The translations under genes were made by a program, and so were the position numbers. DNA of 64,000 bases from assembly GCA_020848695.1 (NCBI GenBank), contig JADLHT010000038.1, positions 55,486-119,485 of the forward strand. Direction: 5' to 3'. Source of the DNA: Saprospiraceae bacterium. Lineage in GTDB: Bacteria; Bacteroidota; Bacteroidia; Chitinophagales; Saprospiraceae. Of the stretch, positions 27,101-36,346 are shown in pieces (position 1 is the stretch's first letter; each line of letters starts with the position of its first letter). The notes under the pieces are model-generated. The model made no database searches. It saw nothing but the letters and a program-made list of their open reading frames with translations, and was not told where the DNA came from.

Positions 27101-29240
27101 AATTAATGGTGCTGATGATGCATGTACTTTAATTGCAATTCAAAACTTTGATGAAATCTTTACAATAGAGCAAGATGCATGTTTCAAGATCTTGCGTAAG
27201 TGGGTTGTAATTGACTGGTGTCAGTATGATCCGAATATTGATCCAGAACATGGAAGATGGGAATTTACACAAGTTATAAAAGTTCGTGATACTAAGAAAC
27301 CTGTTGTTACTTGTAACGTGGGACCTTGTGAACCAGCTGTATTAAGTTCTCAACTAGGAGTTTGTGTAGGACATATCAGTTTGACAGCAACTGCTACAGA
27401 TTCTTGTACTCAAGCTGATTGGTTAAGTTATGATTATAAAATAGATGCTTACAATGATGGAACTATTGATTATACAGTAGGATCACTAACGAGAAGACAG
27501 TTTGCACTAGGTGACAAACCATTGTTAAGAAACAATCCTCATGCGGATGATCCGAATAATCCATTTGATGCAAGTGGGGTTTATCCAATAGGTATTCATA
27601 AAATTACCTGGTATGTAGAAGATGGTTGTGGCAACATAGGTACCTGTTCAACTTTATTTGAAGTAAAAGATTGTAAAGCTCCAACACCTTATTGCTTGAC
27701 AGGAATAATTACAGTTCCAATGCCAACATCAGGATGTGTTGATATTTGGGCAAAAGATCTTGATTTTGCTTCTTTTGACAATTGTACACCAAAGAACAGA
27801 TTGAAGTTCTACTTTGATGGAGATTCTAGCAAAACATACTTGAGAGTTTGTTGTGATGATTTTGTAAAAGCACAGGTGAATGATGAACTTAGAATTACTG
27901 TTCAAATGTGGGTTGAAGATGAAGAAGGAAACAAGGACTATTGTGTTACTTCTGTAATCGTTCAGGACAATCAGAATATCTGTCCTAATACCGGTAATCT
28001 AGGAACTATTAGTGGTGAATTGAAAACTGAAGATGGAAGAAAATCGGCTAATACAACCATTGATTTGTATAAAACCGGCGCTCTTACAGATTCAAGAATA
28101 ACCGTTGCAGATGGTAAATATAGCTTTAGAGATTTACAAATGTCTGTAGAACATATGATTAGATCTTCAAGAAATGATAGTCCTTTGAATGGAGTTTCAA
28201 CTGCTGATATCGTTTCTATACAGAAACATATTTTGGGCAAAGAATCACTTAACTCTCCTTATAAGATTATTGCGGCAGATGTTAACGGATCTAATTCAGT
28301 TACTTCGGCAGATATTTCTTCCATAAGGAAATTAATCTTAGGAGTTACACCAGATTTTGGTTCTGTTCCAAGCTGGATATTTATTCCTGAAGATTATCAG
28401 TTTGCCGACAAATCACAACCTTGGAACTTTACAACTGACAAGAAGATGATTGTTGCAAATGCAGTTCAAGTACAAAATTTCATAGCTGTTAAAAAAGGTG
28501 ATGTAAACAATACCGCTGCAGCGAGTTTAAGTTCCAATGCTAAATCCAGAACGAATACAACATTGAATTTTGAAATCGCTGAGCAAAATGTCGAATTGGG
28601 ACAGGAGGTTAGAGTTGAATTTACATCAAGCAACTTTGTAAATATTTCTGGATATCAATTCACATTGAATTTTGATGCTTCTGCTTACACTTTTGTTCGA
28701 GCAGAAGGCGGTGCAGTCGACGTGGATGCTGAAAACTTTGGACTAAGCGGAATTAATAAGGGTAAGTTGACAACAAGTTGGGATGCTAAGTCTCCTTTGA
28801 ATGTGTCTGCTGATCAAACCTTGTTTACGCTTGTATTTAAGGTTACAAAATCTTCAAAACTTTCAAATTCAATGGATATTACTTCAGATATAACTGTTGC
28901 AGAAGCTTATAATTCCAAGTTAGAAGAATACGGGGTGAATCTTAGCGTAAGATCCGGAAATCAAATATCTTCAGCTTCACTATTTGAATTGTATCAGAAC
29001 AATCCAAATCCATTCAACAAATTGACTAACATTAGTTATCGATTACCTGAAGCATCACCAGTTACATTGACTATTTATGATATTACAGGCAAGGTAATAA
29101 GAGTGTTGAGTGTAAACGGAATTAAAGGTTTGAACAATGTAGAAATCAATAGCACTGACTTGTCAGGATCCGGAATGTACTATTATCAATTAGATGCAAA
29201 TAATTTTAGTGCTACGAGAAAAATGGTAGTTACTGAATAA
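24117..29240 (+). CDS. giant T9SS protein with dockerin-like and cohesin-like modules (paralogue 1)
   Basis: About 1,707 residues. A signal-peptide-like segment WSVLIFLLTLTGSFAG is preceded by a basic stretch; ATG 24117, 24141 or 24150 are all possible starts. An unknown lectin-like N-terminal domain (about 60-220) is followed by many Cys-rich Ig/HYR-like domains (about 225-1300; for example CNNNIQISLDEYCQATITP, VNCTQSIDPRD). A CNA-B-like domain (1300-1350) leads into dockerin-like repeats (LNGVSTADIVSIQKHILG and DVNGSNSVTSADISSIRKLI). A cohesin-like sandwich (about 1480-1610, ISGYQFTLNFDASAYTFVRA) and a type A T9SS sorting domain (FELYQNNPNPF) close the protein. From about residue 225 it parallels the next gene. 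A surface or matrix role is inferred. Confidence 0.85.
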   Translation: MLNFYKPKMNCMKRLSLPTGSWRIPWSVLIFLLTLTGSFAGIIFNGTPATNAPPPTLGGYTMFKFVDDTRPVAGLASIVSSINASNDCPVSIGVNPVLGHREVPFGGWGTWSHGYNGDVYATDVFALSRTITLPPNTRAFYLYIEPNNFGIYSITATANDGTTSGAIPVSGFAGASYYGFYTDNINCMLTTITINISGGSAGYAIGEFGINIDHNNGALSCNNNIQISLDEYCQATITPEMVLSGTYTPGCLGDFIVVAKDWNSNAIIDNDPNTPYPQIGYAQIGKKLRISIIDPYTGNSCWGSANVEDKLAPTIVCVPEIRVNCTQSIDPRDLGTPTVTEGCGSYSLTYKDVVTKGGCTQGYDRIVTRTWTAIDAQGNKSTCVQTITVLLGNLGDIVPPLDFTGLNLPGHTHMLSCDAKRDPNFNLSAHLLPEPDCVDDYLLDHAVFITTGYRVPRLLGWNCIESGTYEGHPSPESIYYPAHPDCWEENSIVMWEGTGAPSAKGCGNIAITFKDIRIDLSKPGCDAGHVGCYKLLRTWTMLDWCTGEVREHNQIIKVMDQEGPEILYPDHVDVNTDIWKCEGRWEVPPAWVKDNCSEEVHYTVRVDDGTVLGNENSGYVVVNLPLGIQNAYIVAEDCCGNVTEKLIVLNVEDRTPPVAVCDQKTTVTITGNQNPSNNYAKVFATTFDDGSHDNCAQHLYFKVIRMDELGGTNNGSTTESTVCNKLNGDDDKVITGSQTYFDDFVNFCCADAGSTRMVVFRVFDVDPGAGPINPGRMNSGGDLFGRFNDCMVEVEVQDKAVPSIVPPADVVVSCMFWFDLNKLTDPNDATFGRVVNDLGQRAKIKTTDIVCEQWCLKNLITGYQGASTGVGVLACNHYNSYFNPTHPDNKYDLAWGFDGYILSTCGATPEITIEDKRECGQGRIERVFSVRGPNNTVISSRQIIWVVDCDPLYISRKDYCDPNDDIVWPDCEGKGTLVEGCGANTDPDQTGRPKIINGADDACTLIAIQNFDEIFTIEQDACFKILRKWVVIDWCQYDPNIDPEHGRWEFTQVIKVRDTKKPVVTCNVGPCEPAVLSSQLGVCVGHISLTATATDSCTQADWLSYDYKIDAYNDGTIDYTVGSLTRRQFALGDKPLLRNNPHADDPNNPFDASGVYPIGIHKITWYVEDGCGNIGTCSTLFEVKDCKAPTPYCLTGIITVPMPTSGCVDIWAKDLDFASFDNCTPKNRLKFYFDGDSSKTYLRVCCDDFVKAQVNDELRITVQMWVEDEEGNKDYCVTSVIVQDNQNICPNTGNLGTISGELKTEDGRKSANTTIDLYKTGALTDSRITVADGKYSFRDLQMSVEHMIRSSRNDSPLNGVSTADIVSIQKHILGKESLNSPYKIIAADVNGSNSVTSADISSIRKLILGVTPDFGSVPSWIFIPEDYQFADKSQPWNFTTDKKMIVANAVQVQNFIAVKKGDVNNTAAASLSSNAKSRTNTTLNFEIAEQNVELGQEVRVEFTSSNFVNISGYQFTLNFDASAYTFVRAEGGAVDVDAENFGLSGINKGKLTTSWDAKSPLNVSADQTLFTLVFKVTKSSKLSNSMDITSDITVAEAYNSKLEEYGVNLSVRSGNQISSASLFELYQNNPNPFNKLTNISYRLPEASPVTLTIYDITGKVIRVLSVNGIKGLNNVEINSTDLSGSGMYYYQLDANNFSATRKMVVTE

Positions 29241-29283
29241 AATGTAATCTAAGGTATTTAATTATTTAGAATTATAGTTATGG

Positions 29284-29320
29284 TCCCTGTTTCACAATGG
29301 TTGAAACAGGGATTTTTTTT
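29284..29320 (+). terminator. terminator after giant paralogue 1
   Basis: A perfect 11-bp stem, TCCCTGTTTCA (29284-29294) with TGAAACAGGGA (29302-29312), a 7-nt loop and a following run of eight T. It separates the two giant genes into independent units. Confidence 0.9.
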
Positions 29321-29744
29321 ATTGGGATCATTAATTGTAAAAGTAATTTATTGATGATCTTAACTTTTTGTAATCCTCGTTCAGGATGTATTTGAATATA
29401 TATTATTAGTTATTATTTTAAATCATTAATCAGGGGGTTGAATATGTAATGAACTGATTAAATTGTCATTAAACCTTATAACTAAAAAAATATTTCAATT
29501 TATTTGAAAAGTATTCTGTTATTATCGAAAATTGCATCACGCAAATTGCTGGATTTACAGGATTACGGCGTAATTTTAATTGCCATTCTCAAGATTTTGG
29601 AGCACTAACCAGGTTCCATTTAACCAAAACATTTAAATTAATTATATTCTATTTACCAAAATGCAAATTGTGGTTGATAGGACTATACCCATTTTAACTC
29701 AAAGCTCAGAAGCAAAATTTAGAAATACTGAAAAGACTGAGCAT
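29321..29744. other. leader/promoter region of giant paralogue 2
   Basis: About 420 AT-rich bases. An in-frame ATG at 29661 would add 28 polar residues before the signal peptide, so I take this stretch as non-coding up to 29744. No TAnnTTTG box was found at a convincing distance, and no terminator-like hairpin beyond the one at 29284. Confidence 0.45.
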
Positions 29745-32700
29745 ATGAAATCAATTTCAACCCTCCTGACCTGCCTTCTTGTATTCTTTTGTAATTCAAT
29801 AGGTAATGCAAAGCTTGTTTGGGACAATTTTACAGGTAATTATTTATTAAATAGTAAGCATTATTCCGTTCCGCTTATAGTGACTCATGGATATTGTAAG
29901 GAAGTCAACAACTCTAGTACTTTAAAGCTTTTTAGCGATCGATCCTTGCCATATTTATTTATAGACCGGCAATCAACTAGTGAAGAATGGATTGTTAAAT
30001 TAAAAGTGATGGCTTGTGTTACGCCAGTCATTGTTCCTACAAATGATCTTGTTCATTGTAATGGCGAAAGTTTGCCATCATTTGGATTTCAATCATCCAA
30101 TGTTGCACCAGCTACTCATTTTAATTGGGTAAAAACTTCAACAGCCGCAGGAGAAGCAACTAATATTCCGTTAAGCGGAACAAATACTATTCCGACTTAT
30201 ACAGCAAGTAATAATACTTGTGGAATTTTAGTAGATACAATTATTGTAACTCCAGTTGATGAAGTAACACCGATTGATATTTGTTTTGGAATTCCGGATA
30301 CATTCTTAATCAGCACATTGCCAACTATAAGCATGACAGTAATCAGGGATTCCAGTTTCTGTAATGGCGATAGTTGGACACCACAATTTAACTCATCTTG
30401 TCCAGATTCAACCGTATTTCATTGGTTAAAGAGACCAGGACCTGGAGGAACAACCTTGCCAGGTGTTGCTTTAAGTGGAGTAGGGAATTTGCCAGCATTA
30501 AACATTGTAAATCCGCCACCTTCTTGTTTGATTTTAACCGATACATTTATAGTTACTCCATATTATAAATCTAATCTATTGAATGATAGTTGTCCGGGGA
30601 ATGTGTTAAAGTTTATTGTTAAGTCCGTACCGACACCAGTAGTAACAGCAACTCGAGATACTGCATATTGCAGGTTGACCAATCCGCAAGGATTTAATTT
30701 TACAACTACCTGTCCTGTTGGTTCTGTAATTCGATGGAGAAAAAGAACCCTCGGTGGAATTTTGAATACAGGGACTTCCATTGCACAAAATGGGATAGGC
30801 AATATTCCTCCATTTCTAACCTTTAACCCTGGGACAAGTATTAGAGTTGATACTATCATTGTTTATGCCACTTTTGTAAGTGTAGGAGATAGTTGTGTTG
30901 GGCCTAGAGATACTTTCTTTATAAGAGTATTGCCGACACCTTCGGTGAATGCCATTAGCGATGCAATCTATTGCCACGGCACGAAAGTACCTGATCTAAC
31001 ATTTACAGGTAATGTCAACGGAGCTCATTACAACTGGACTGCAACAGGTCCGAATATTGGAATTTCAAGTTCTGGAACAGATATTATTCCAATGTTTATG
31101 GTTAATAATACAAGCTCCGGCATACTTTCAAATACCATTACGGTTACACCTGTGATAACATTTAATAATGTTAGTTGTAGCGGTCCTTCTAGAAGCTTTC
31201 TAATTAGTGCTTATCCGCAGCCACAAGCCAACTGCAATGCACTTCAAGTTTATTTAAATAATGCAGGATCAGCAAGCTTAACAAGTGCAGATATTAATAA
31301 TGGAAGTGTCGGATTGGTTATAGGAGTAAATCCTTCTAATTTTAATTGTACAAATATAGGTGTTAACATGGTGACCCTAACAGTTAGAGATTCATGTAAT
31401 AATACCTCCTCGTGTATTGCAAATGTTACTGTTTTGGATACAATCAGACCTCAATTGTCTTGTTCAGATCAGGTTTATAGTTTGCAATCCAGTTCATGTG
31501 AAGTAAGATTTAATTATTTACCTACCGCAACGGATAATTGTTCCGGAATATTAGTTGAACCACAAGATACAAATTTTAGACCCGGAAAATTGATAGCTAC
31601 AGGAAAGCATAACGTATGTTATACTGCAACAGATAATAGTGGCAACACCTCTGTTTGTTGTATTGAGGTAAATGTTCTATCTAATTCAAATCCAATTGGG
31701 TCTATGACATGCGTAGACAATATTCAGATTAGTCTTGACGAAAATTGTTATGCTACCGTATCTGCTGATGCATTTTTAGTCGGTGGACCCTACAGATGTT
31801 TTAATGAGTACAAAGTCAAAGTTCAATTATGGAACGGTGGGTCTTTGATAGATAGAGATCCACTAAAGGCAGGGGTGCAAGTCAGTTATCAAGATATTGG
31901 TCACGAATTGAAAGTTACTATAACTGATACGGTGTCAGGCAATAATTGTTGGAGTAGAGCAAGTGTTGAAGATAAACTTCCACCGATATTTAAAGAATGC
32001 CCGTCTGATATCACGATTAACTGTAATGTTTCTACAGATCCGATTAATACAGCTTATCCGGTTGTTTATGAAAATTGTGGTACCTATACATTGAGTTTTA
32101 CAGATGTTCGAACGAAAGGAAGTTGTGATTTAGGTACAGCTGCATGGATACGACGTACCTGGGTGGCTATTGATGCAATAGGTAATTCATCGTTTTGTAT
32201 CCAAAATATCACTGTCAATTATATTGATGTAGATCTCGTTAATATGCCCCCCGACTATAATGGTTATATCACTCAAAATGGAATTTATAGCCTTAGTTGT
32301 GATGGAAGATTAAATCAGAATTTTGACCTATCTAAACATATAAAGCCTTATCCTGATTGTATAGATGATTATTTATTAGATCATCAGGAATTTATTGCAA
32401 CCGGAAGAAGGATACCTAAAAAATTAGGATGGAACATTTTCACTTCTGGTCCTTATTCAGGTCATCCACACACGGATCCAATTTATTATCCATCTCATCA
32501 GGACGCAAATGGATGTTGGGGAGCAAATAAAGTTATAATGTGGGAAGGAACAGGAAGACCCCAAATTGAAGGATGTGAAAACATTGGTGTAAGTTTTTCA
32601 GATCTTATTCTCAATACATCCAAGAATGGATGTAATGCCGGACCCGTTGGTTGCTTCAAAGTTTTAAGAACCTGGACCTTGCTGGATTGGTGTAGTTCCA

Positions 32701-35700
32701 AAGTTAGAACACATCAACAATTGATTAAAGTGTCCGACGATGAAGGTCCGCAAATCATATATCCCGATTCAATTGAACTGAATACAACAGCTCATCATTG
32801 TTCTGCACTTTGGGAGATCAAAGACGTATGGCTTAAAGATCAATGTTCTGAAGACTTGCATTATAATGTTATCAGTGCAACAGGTTCAGTTTTGGGTGAT
32901 GAAAATGCAGGTTACATCGTTACTGATTTAGGAGTCGGAACTCATATTGTAACAATTACTGCAGAGGATTGCTGTGGAAATATATCTACAAAGGATATTG
33001 TGGTTATTGTTATCGATAAAACTCCACCAACTGCAATCTGTCAGGCAAAGACAGTTACCAGTATTCTGGGGGCATACGCTCCATTTGATAATCTGGCTGT
33101 GGTTAAATCCGCTTCATTTGATGACGGTTCTTTTGATAATTGCTCTCCTCACGTATTTTTTAAATCTATAAGAATGGATGAATTATCTGGAACCATTAAT
33201 GGTTCAGATCAGCCATCAACCTTATGTTTTGGAGCCAATGGTGATGACAATAAAGTAGTTAATGGATCACAGGTTTACTTCGACGATGAAGTTAAATTCT
33301 GTTGTGACGATGTAGGACAAACAAGAATGGTTGTATTTAGAGTATTTGATGTTGATCCTGGTGTTGGTCCTGTTAATCCTTCTAGAATGAACTTAGGTGG
33401 CGATCTGGAAGGGCATTATTCCGATTGTATGGTTGAAGTAACGGTGCAAAATAAAGCTACACCTACCTTAGTTGCTCCTTCTGATATTGTAGTGAGCTGT
33501 GACTGGTGGTTTGATGACAATCGACTCACCGATCCTAAGGATTCCTTATTTGGGCAAGTTGTTTTTGATATTGCATGGAGAAGAAAGGTCAAGACAATTG
33601 ATAAAGTTTGTGCAACTTATTGTTACGATAATGATATAACTAAATATCCTGGAAGCAACTCAGCTATTAATTCTGCTCCTTATAAAGCCTGTCAATATTA
33701 CAGCACTTTGTATAATTCGGCTCATCCAGAACAAAAATATGAGTTGGTTTGGGGATTTGATGGCTATCTTCATTCCGGCTGTGGTGCTAATTTCACAATT
33801 ACTGTTGATGATCAAAGGAGTTGCGGACAAGGTAAGATTATCAGAACCTTTACGACTCCGGGACCCGGTGGACAGAATATTACTGCTCAGCAAATTATTT
33901 GGGTTGTGGATTGTGACCCGTTCTGGATTAATCCGGAAAATCATTGTGATACGACAGACGATATTATCTGGCCTGATTGTCAGGGATTAGGCACCAGAAT
34001 ATATGATTGTGGAGCAAATACCAGCCCTGATATTACCGGTAGACCGATAGTCTTAAATGATAAAGATGATCATTGTACGCTTGTAGCCGTTGAATACAAA
34101 GATCAATATTATACTACCGAACAAGATGCATGTTATGTAATTTTTAGAAAATGGACCGTAATTGATTGGTGTCAGTATGATCCTAAATTTAGTGAAACAA
34201 TAGGTAGGTGGGACTTTACACAAATCATTAAAGTTAATGATAGGGAAAAACCAATTGTAAGCTGTAAAGTAGGTGATTGTGAACCAGCAAATTTCAATTC
34301 GACCATTGGTACTTGTTTTGGTCATATTAGTCTTACTGCCACTGCAGTTGACTCTTGTACGCAAAGCAACTGGTTAAGCTTTGAGTACAAAATTGATCTT
34401 TATGATGATGGAACAGTAGATTATACTGTAGGAGCATTAAACAAAAAACAATTTGATTCCGGTCAAAAACCATCGGTTAAGAACAATCCAGCTGCTGATA
34501 ATGCAAACAATCCATTTGATGCGAGTGGTAACTATCCATTAGGTGTTCATGAAATTACCTGGTATGTTTCCGATGGTTGTGATAATGTAGGAACATGCTC
34601 TGCCTTATTTGAAATTAAAGATTGTAAAGCACCAACGCCTTATTGTCTTACTGGTATTATCACAGTTCCAATGCCATCAACAGGATGTATAGATATTTGG
34701 GCTAAAGATTTAGACTTTGCAAGTTTCGACAATTGTACTCCAAAAAACAAATTGAAATTCTATTTTGATAGCATTCCAACGAATACTTCCTTGAAAGTTT
34801 GTTGTGAAGATTTTGTCAAAAATAAAATTAATGATGAATTGGTTATCCCGGTTCGAGTTTGGGTCGAAGATGAAGAAGGGAATAGAGATTATTGTAACAC
34901 CATTATTGTAGTTCAGGACAATCAAAATATCTGTGAAAACGTAGGTACGTTCAGAAATGTAAGCGGAGAAATAAGAACGCCTGCAGGGATATCTACCGGA
35001 CAAGTTACCGTTGATCTCTATGAACAAGGTCAGTTGCACCAATCCAAATCAACAACCAGCAATGGACTGTATAAATTTGATAATTTGATTGATGGTTACA
35101 ATTATATTCTCAAACCTACCAGAAATGACAATCATCTGAATGGAGTGTCAACAGCAGATATTGTAAAAATTCAAAAACATATTCTCGGAAAGGAATTTAT
35201 GTATTCTCCATTCCAATTAATTGCCGCGGATGTCAATAATTCAAAATCGATCACATCAGCAGATATTTCGGAAATAAGAAAATTAATCTTGGGTGTAATT
35301 CCTGAGTTTTCAAAAGTGCCAAGTTGGAAATTGTTGGAATATCCAACAGAATTTGAAGATCCTTCAAATCCTTACATTTTCAATTCAGAAACAAGTTTTA
35401 AAATGCAAGACAAGAGTTTGGTCTATGATTTTACGGCTGTTAAGATGGGAGATGTAAACGCAACAGTTGTAGTGAATTCAAACAACAATTTAAAATCAAG
35501 GTCTGAAAAATCGTTTAGTTTGATTGTGGCAGACCAACAATTAACTGGTGGTACGAAAGCAAAAATAGAATTTAGAGCTAAAGATCTAATTCAACTGAAC
35601 GGATTTCAGTTTACTTTCAATTTTAACAATAGACTGATGAAGTTTGTAGATTTTGAAGATGGAGTAATTGATATCGAACCCATTCATTATAATGCTTTAA

Positions 35701-36191
35701 AGGCAGCTGATGGAATACTTACTTTAAGTTGGAATAACAGGTACTTGACTACTTTACACCGCGATGAAATTGTTTTTAGCCTGGATTTTGAAATATTGGG
35801 TGAGACTCGATTGGTTAATAACTTAAGTATTTCTTCGGATATTACTAACGCAGAAGCTTATAATGAGAATATGGAAGTTCTTGATATAGACCTGAGATAC
35901 ATCCAGAATGGTCAATATGTAGAAACCGGAATGTTTGAAATTTTGTCTGTTCAACCCAACCCATTTCAAGTTTATACTGATATTGTATATCGATTGCAGA
36001 ACTCTGGTCCTGTTCGCATAACCTTGTACGATCCAACCGGTCGTGTACATAAGATTATTCCACTACAAGGTGTTAAAGGAATAAATAGTTATAGAATTAG
36101 TAAGAACGACTTCCAATGTCCAGGTATGTACTATTATCAGATTGATTCTGAGAATCATACCGCAACCGGTAAGCTGATACTTACAAATTAA
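29745..36191 (+). CDS. giant T9SS protein with dockerin-like and cohesin-like modules (paralogue 2)
   Basis: About 2,148 residues from ATG 29745, chosen because MKSISTLLTCLLVFFCNSIG is a proper signal peptide. The N-terminal ~550 residues differ from paralogue 1 and hold PKD-like repeats with recurrent CHG/YCNGD and TIxVTPV strands. A HYR domain follows (TATDNCSGI, YTATDNSGNTSVCC). From about residue 660 the domain order copies paralogue 1: CVDNIQISLDENCYATVSAD, the DYLLDH segment, the SRMNLGGDLEGHYSDCMVEV segment, CNA-B-like, dockerin-like (LNGVSTADIVKIQKHILG, DVNNSKSITSADISEIRKLI), cohesin-like (LNGFQFTFNFNNRLMKFVDF) and the CTD (MFEILSVQPNPF). It is separated from paralogue 1 by a terminator and followed by another. 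Confidence 0.87.
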   Translation: MKSISTLLTCLLVFFCNSIGNAKLVWDNFTGNYLLNSKHYSVPLIVTHGYCKEVNNSSTLKLFSDRSLPYLFIDRQSTSEEWIVKLKVMACVTPVIVPTNDLVHCNGESLPSFGFQSSNVAPATHFNWVKTSTAAGEATNIPLSGTNTIPTYTASNNTCGILVDTIIVTPVDEVTPIDICFGIPDTFLISTLPTISMTVIRDSSFCNGDSWTPQFNSSCPDSTVFHWLKRPGPGGTTLPGVALSGVGNLPALNIVNPPPSCLILTDTFIVTPYYKSNLLNDSCPGNVLKFIVKSVPTPVVTATRDTAYCRLTNPQGFNFTTTCPVGSVIRWRKRTLGGILNTGTSIAQNGIGNIPPFLTFNPGTSIRVDTIIVYATFVSVGDSCVGPRDTFFIRVLPTPSVNAISDAIYCHGTKVPDLTFTGNVNGAHYNWTATGPNIGISSSGTDIIPMFMVNNTSSGILSNTITVTPVITFNNVSCSGPSRSFLISAYPQPQANCNALQVYLNNAGSASLTSADINNGSVGLVIGVNPSNFNCTNIGVNMVTLTVRDSCNNTSSCIANVTVLDTIRPQLSCSDQVYSLQSSSCEVRFNYLPTATDNCSGILVEPQDTNFRPGKLIATGKHNVCYTATDNSGNTSVCCIEVNVLSNSNPIGSMTCVDNIQISLDENCYATVSADAFLVGGPYRCFNEYKVKVQLWNGGSLIDRDPLKAGVQVSYQDIGHELKVTITDTVSGNNCWSRASVEDKLPPIFKECPSDITINCNVSTDPINTAYPVVYENCGTYTLSFTDVRTKGSCDLGTAAWIRRTWVAIDAIGNSSFCIQNITVNYIDVDLVNMPPDYNGYITQNGIYSLSCDGRLNQNFDLSKHIKPYPDCIDDYLLDHQEFIATGRRIPKKLGWNIFTSGPYSGHPHTDPIYYPSHQDANGCWGANKVIMWEGTGRPQIEGCENIGVSFSDLILNTSKNGCNAGPVGCFKVLRTWTLLDWCSSKVRTHQQLIKVSDDEGPQIIYPDSIELNTTAHHCSALWEIKDVWLKDQCSEDLHYNVISATGSVLGDENAGYIVTDLGVGTHIVTITAEDCCGNISTKDIVVIVIDKTPPTAICQAKTVTSILGAYAPFDNLAVVKSASFDDGSFDNCSPHVFFKSIRMDELSGTINGSDQPSTLCFGANGDDNKVVNGSQVYFDDEVKFCCDDVGQTRMVVFRVFDVDPGVGPVNPSRMNLGGDLEGHYSDCMVEVTVQNKATPTLVAPSDIVVSCDWWFDDNRLTDPKDSLFGQVVFDIAWRRKVKTIDKVCATYCYDNDITKYPGSNSAINSAPYKACQYYSTLYNSAHPEQKYELVWGFDGYLHSGCGANFTITVDDQRSCGQGKIIRTFTTPGPGGQNITAQQIIWVVDCDPFWINPENHCDTTDDIIWPDCQGLGTRIYDCGANTSPDITGRPIVLNDKDDHCTLVAVEYKDQYYTTEQDACYVIFRKWTVIDWCQYDPKFSETIGRWDFTQIIKVNDREKPIVSCKVGDCEPANFNSTIGTCFGHISLTATAVDSCTQSNWLSFEYKIDLYDDGTVDYTVGALNKKQFDSGQKPSVKNNPAADNANNPFDASGNYPLGVHEITWYVSDGCDNVGTCSALFEIKDCKAPTPYCLTGIITVPMPSTGCIDIWAKDLDFASFDNCTPKNKLKFYFDSIPTNTSLKVCCEDFVKNKINDELVIPVRVWVEDEEGNRDYCNTIIVVQDNQNICENVGTFRNVSGEIRTPAGISTGQVTVDLYEQGQLHQSKSTTSNGLYKFDNLIDGYNYILKPTRNDNHLNGVSTADIVKIQKHILGKEFMYSPFQLIAADVNNSKSITSADISEIRKLILGVIPEFSKVPSWKLLEYPTEFEDPSNPYIFNSETSFKMQDKSLVYDFTAVKMGDVNATVVVNSNNNLKSRSEKSFSLIVADQQLTGGTKAKIEFRAKDLIQLNGFQFTFNFNNRLMKFVDFEDGVIDIEPIHYNALKAADGILTLSWNNRYLTTLHRDEIVFSLDFEILGETRLVNNLSISSDITNAEAYNENMEVLDIDLRYIQNGQYVETGMFEILSVQPNPFQVYTDIVYRLQNSGPVRITLYDPTGRVHKIIPLQGVKGINSYRISKNDFQCPGMYYYQIDSENHTATGKLILTN

Positions 36192-36217
36192 TTTTAGGCT
36201 CTTTCGAGTAAGTATTT

Positions 36218-36250
36218 AAAAGGCTTTGCTAGGTTAGCAGGGCCTTTTTT
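36218..36250 (+). terminator. terminator after giant paralogue 2
   Basis: AAAAGGC...GCTA and TAGC...GCCTTTTTT form a two-part stem with a small internal loop, ending in a T tract, about 27 nt after the stop codon. Confidence 0.75.
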
Positions 36251-36303
36251 AATTATTGAAAAAAGATTAGTGTTGATACTAACACTTTTGGCTTTGTTTT
36301 TGA

Positions 36304-36311
36304 TACTTTTG
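36304..36311 (+). promoter_or_regulatory. TAnnTTTG -7 box for corA
   Basis: TACTTTTG lies 35 nt before the ATG at 36347. No -33 TTG at the expected 18-20 nt spacing was found. Confidence 0.35.
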
Positions 36312-36346
36312 CATTTGAATGACACATTTTATAGAAGGTCAAAGCG

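Noticed and set aside
23817..29575. Shared regulatory element (CGCAAAT...GGCGTAA) upstream of both giant paralogues
   Set aside because: The match is short, needs gaps and is not extended by the surrounding sequence; kept only as a remark.
20098..36191. A cellulosome-like system linking the GH30 enzyme to the dockerin/cohesin-like giants
   Set aside because: The GH30 protein has no dockerin and its own T9SS tail, and no other dockerin-bearing enzyme is in the window.
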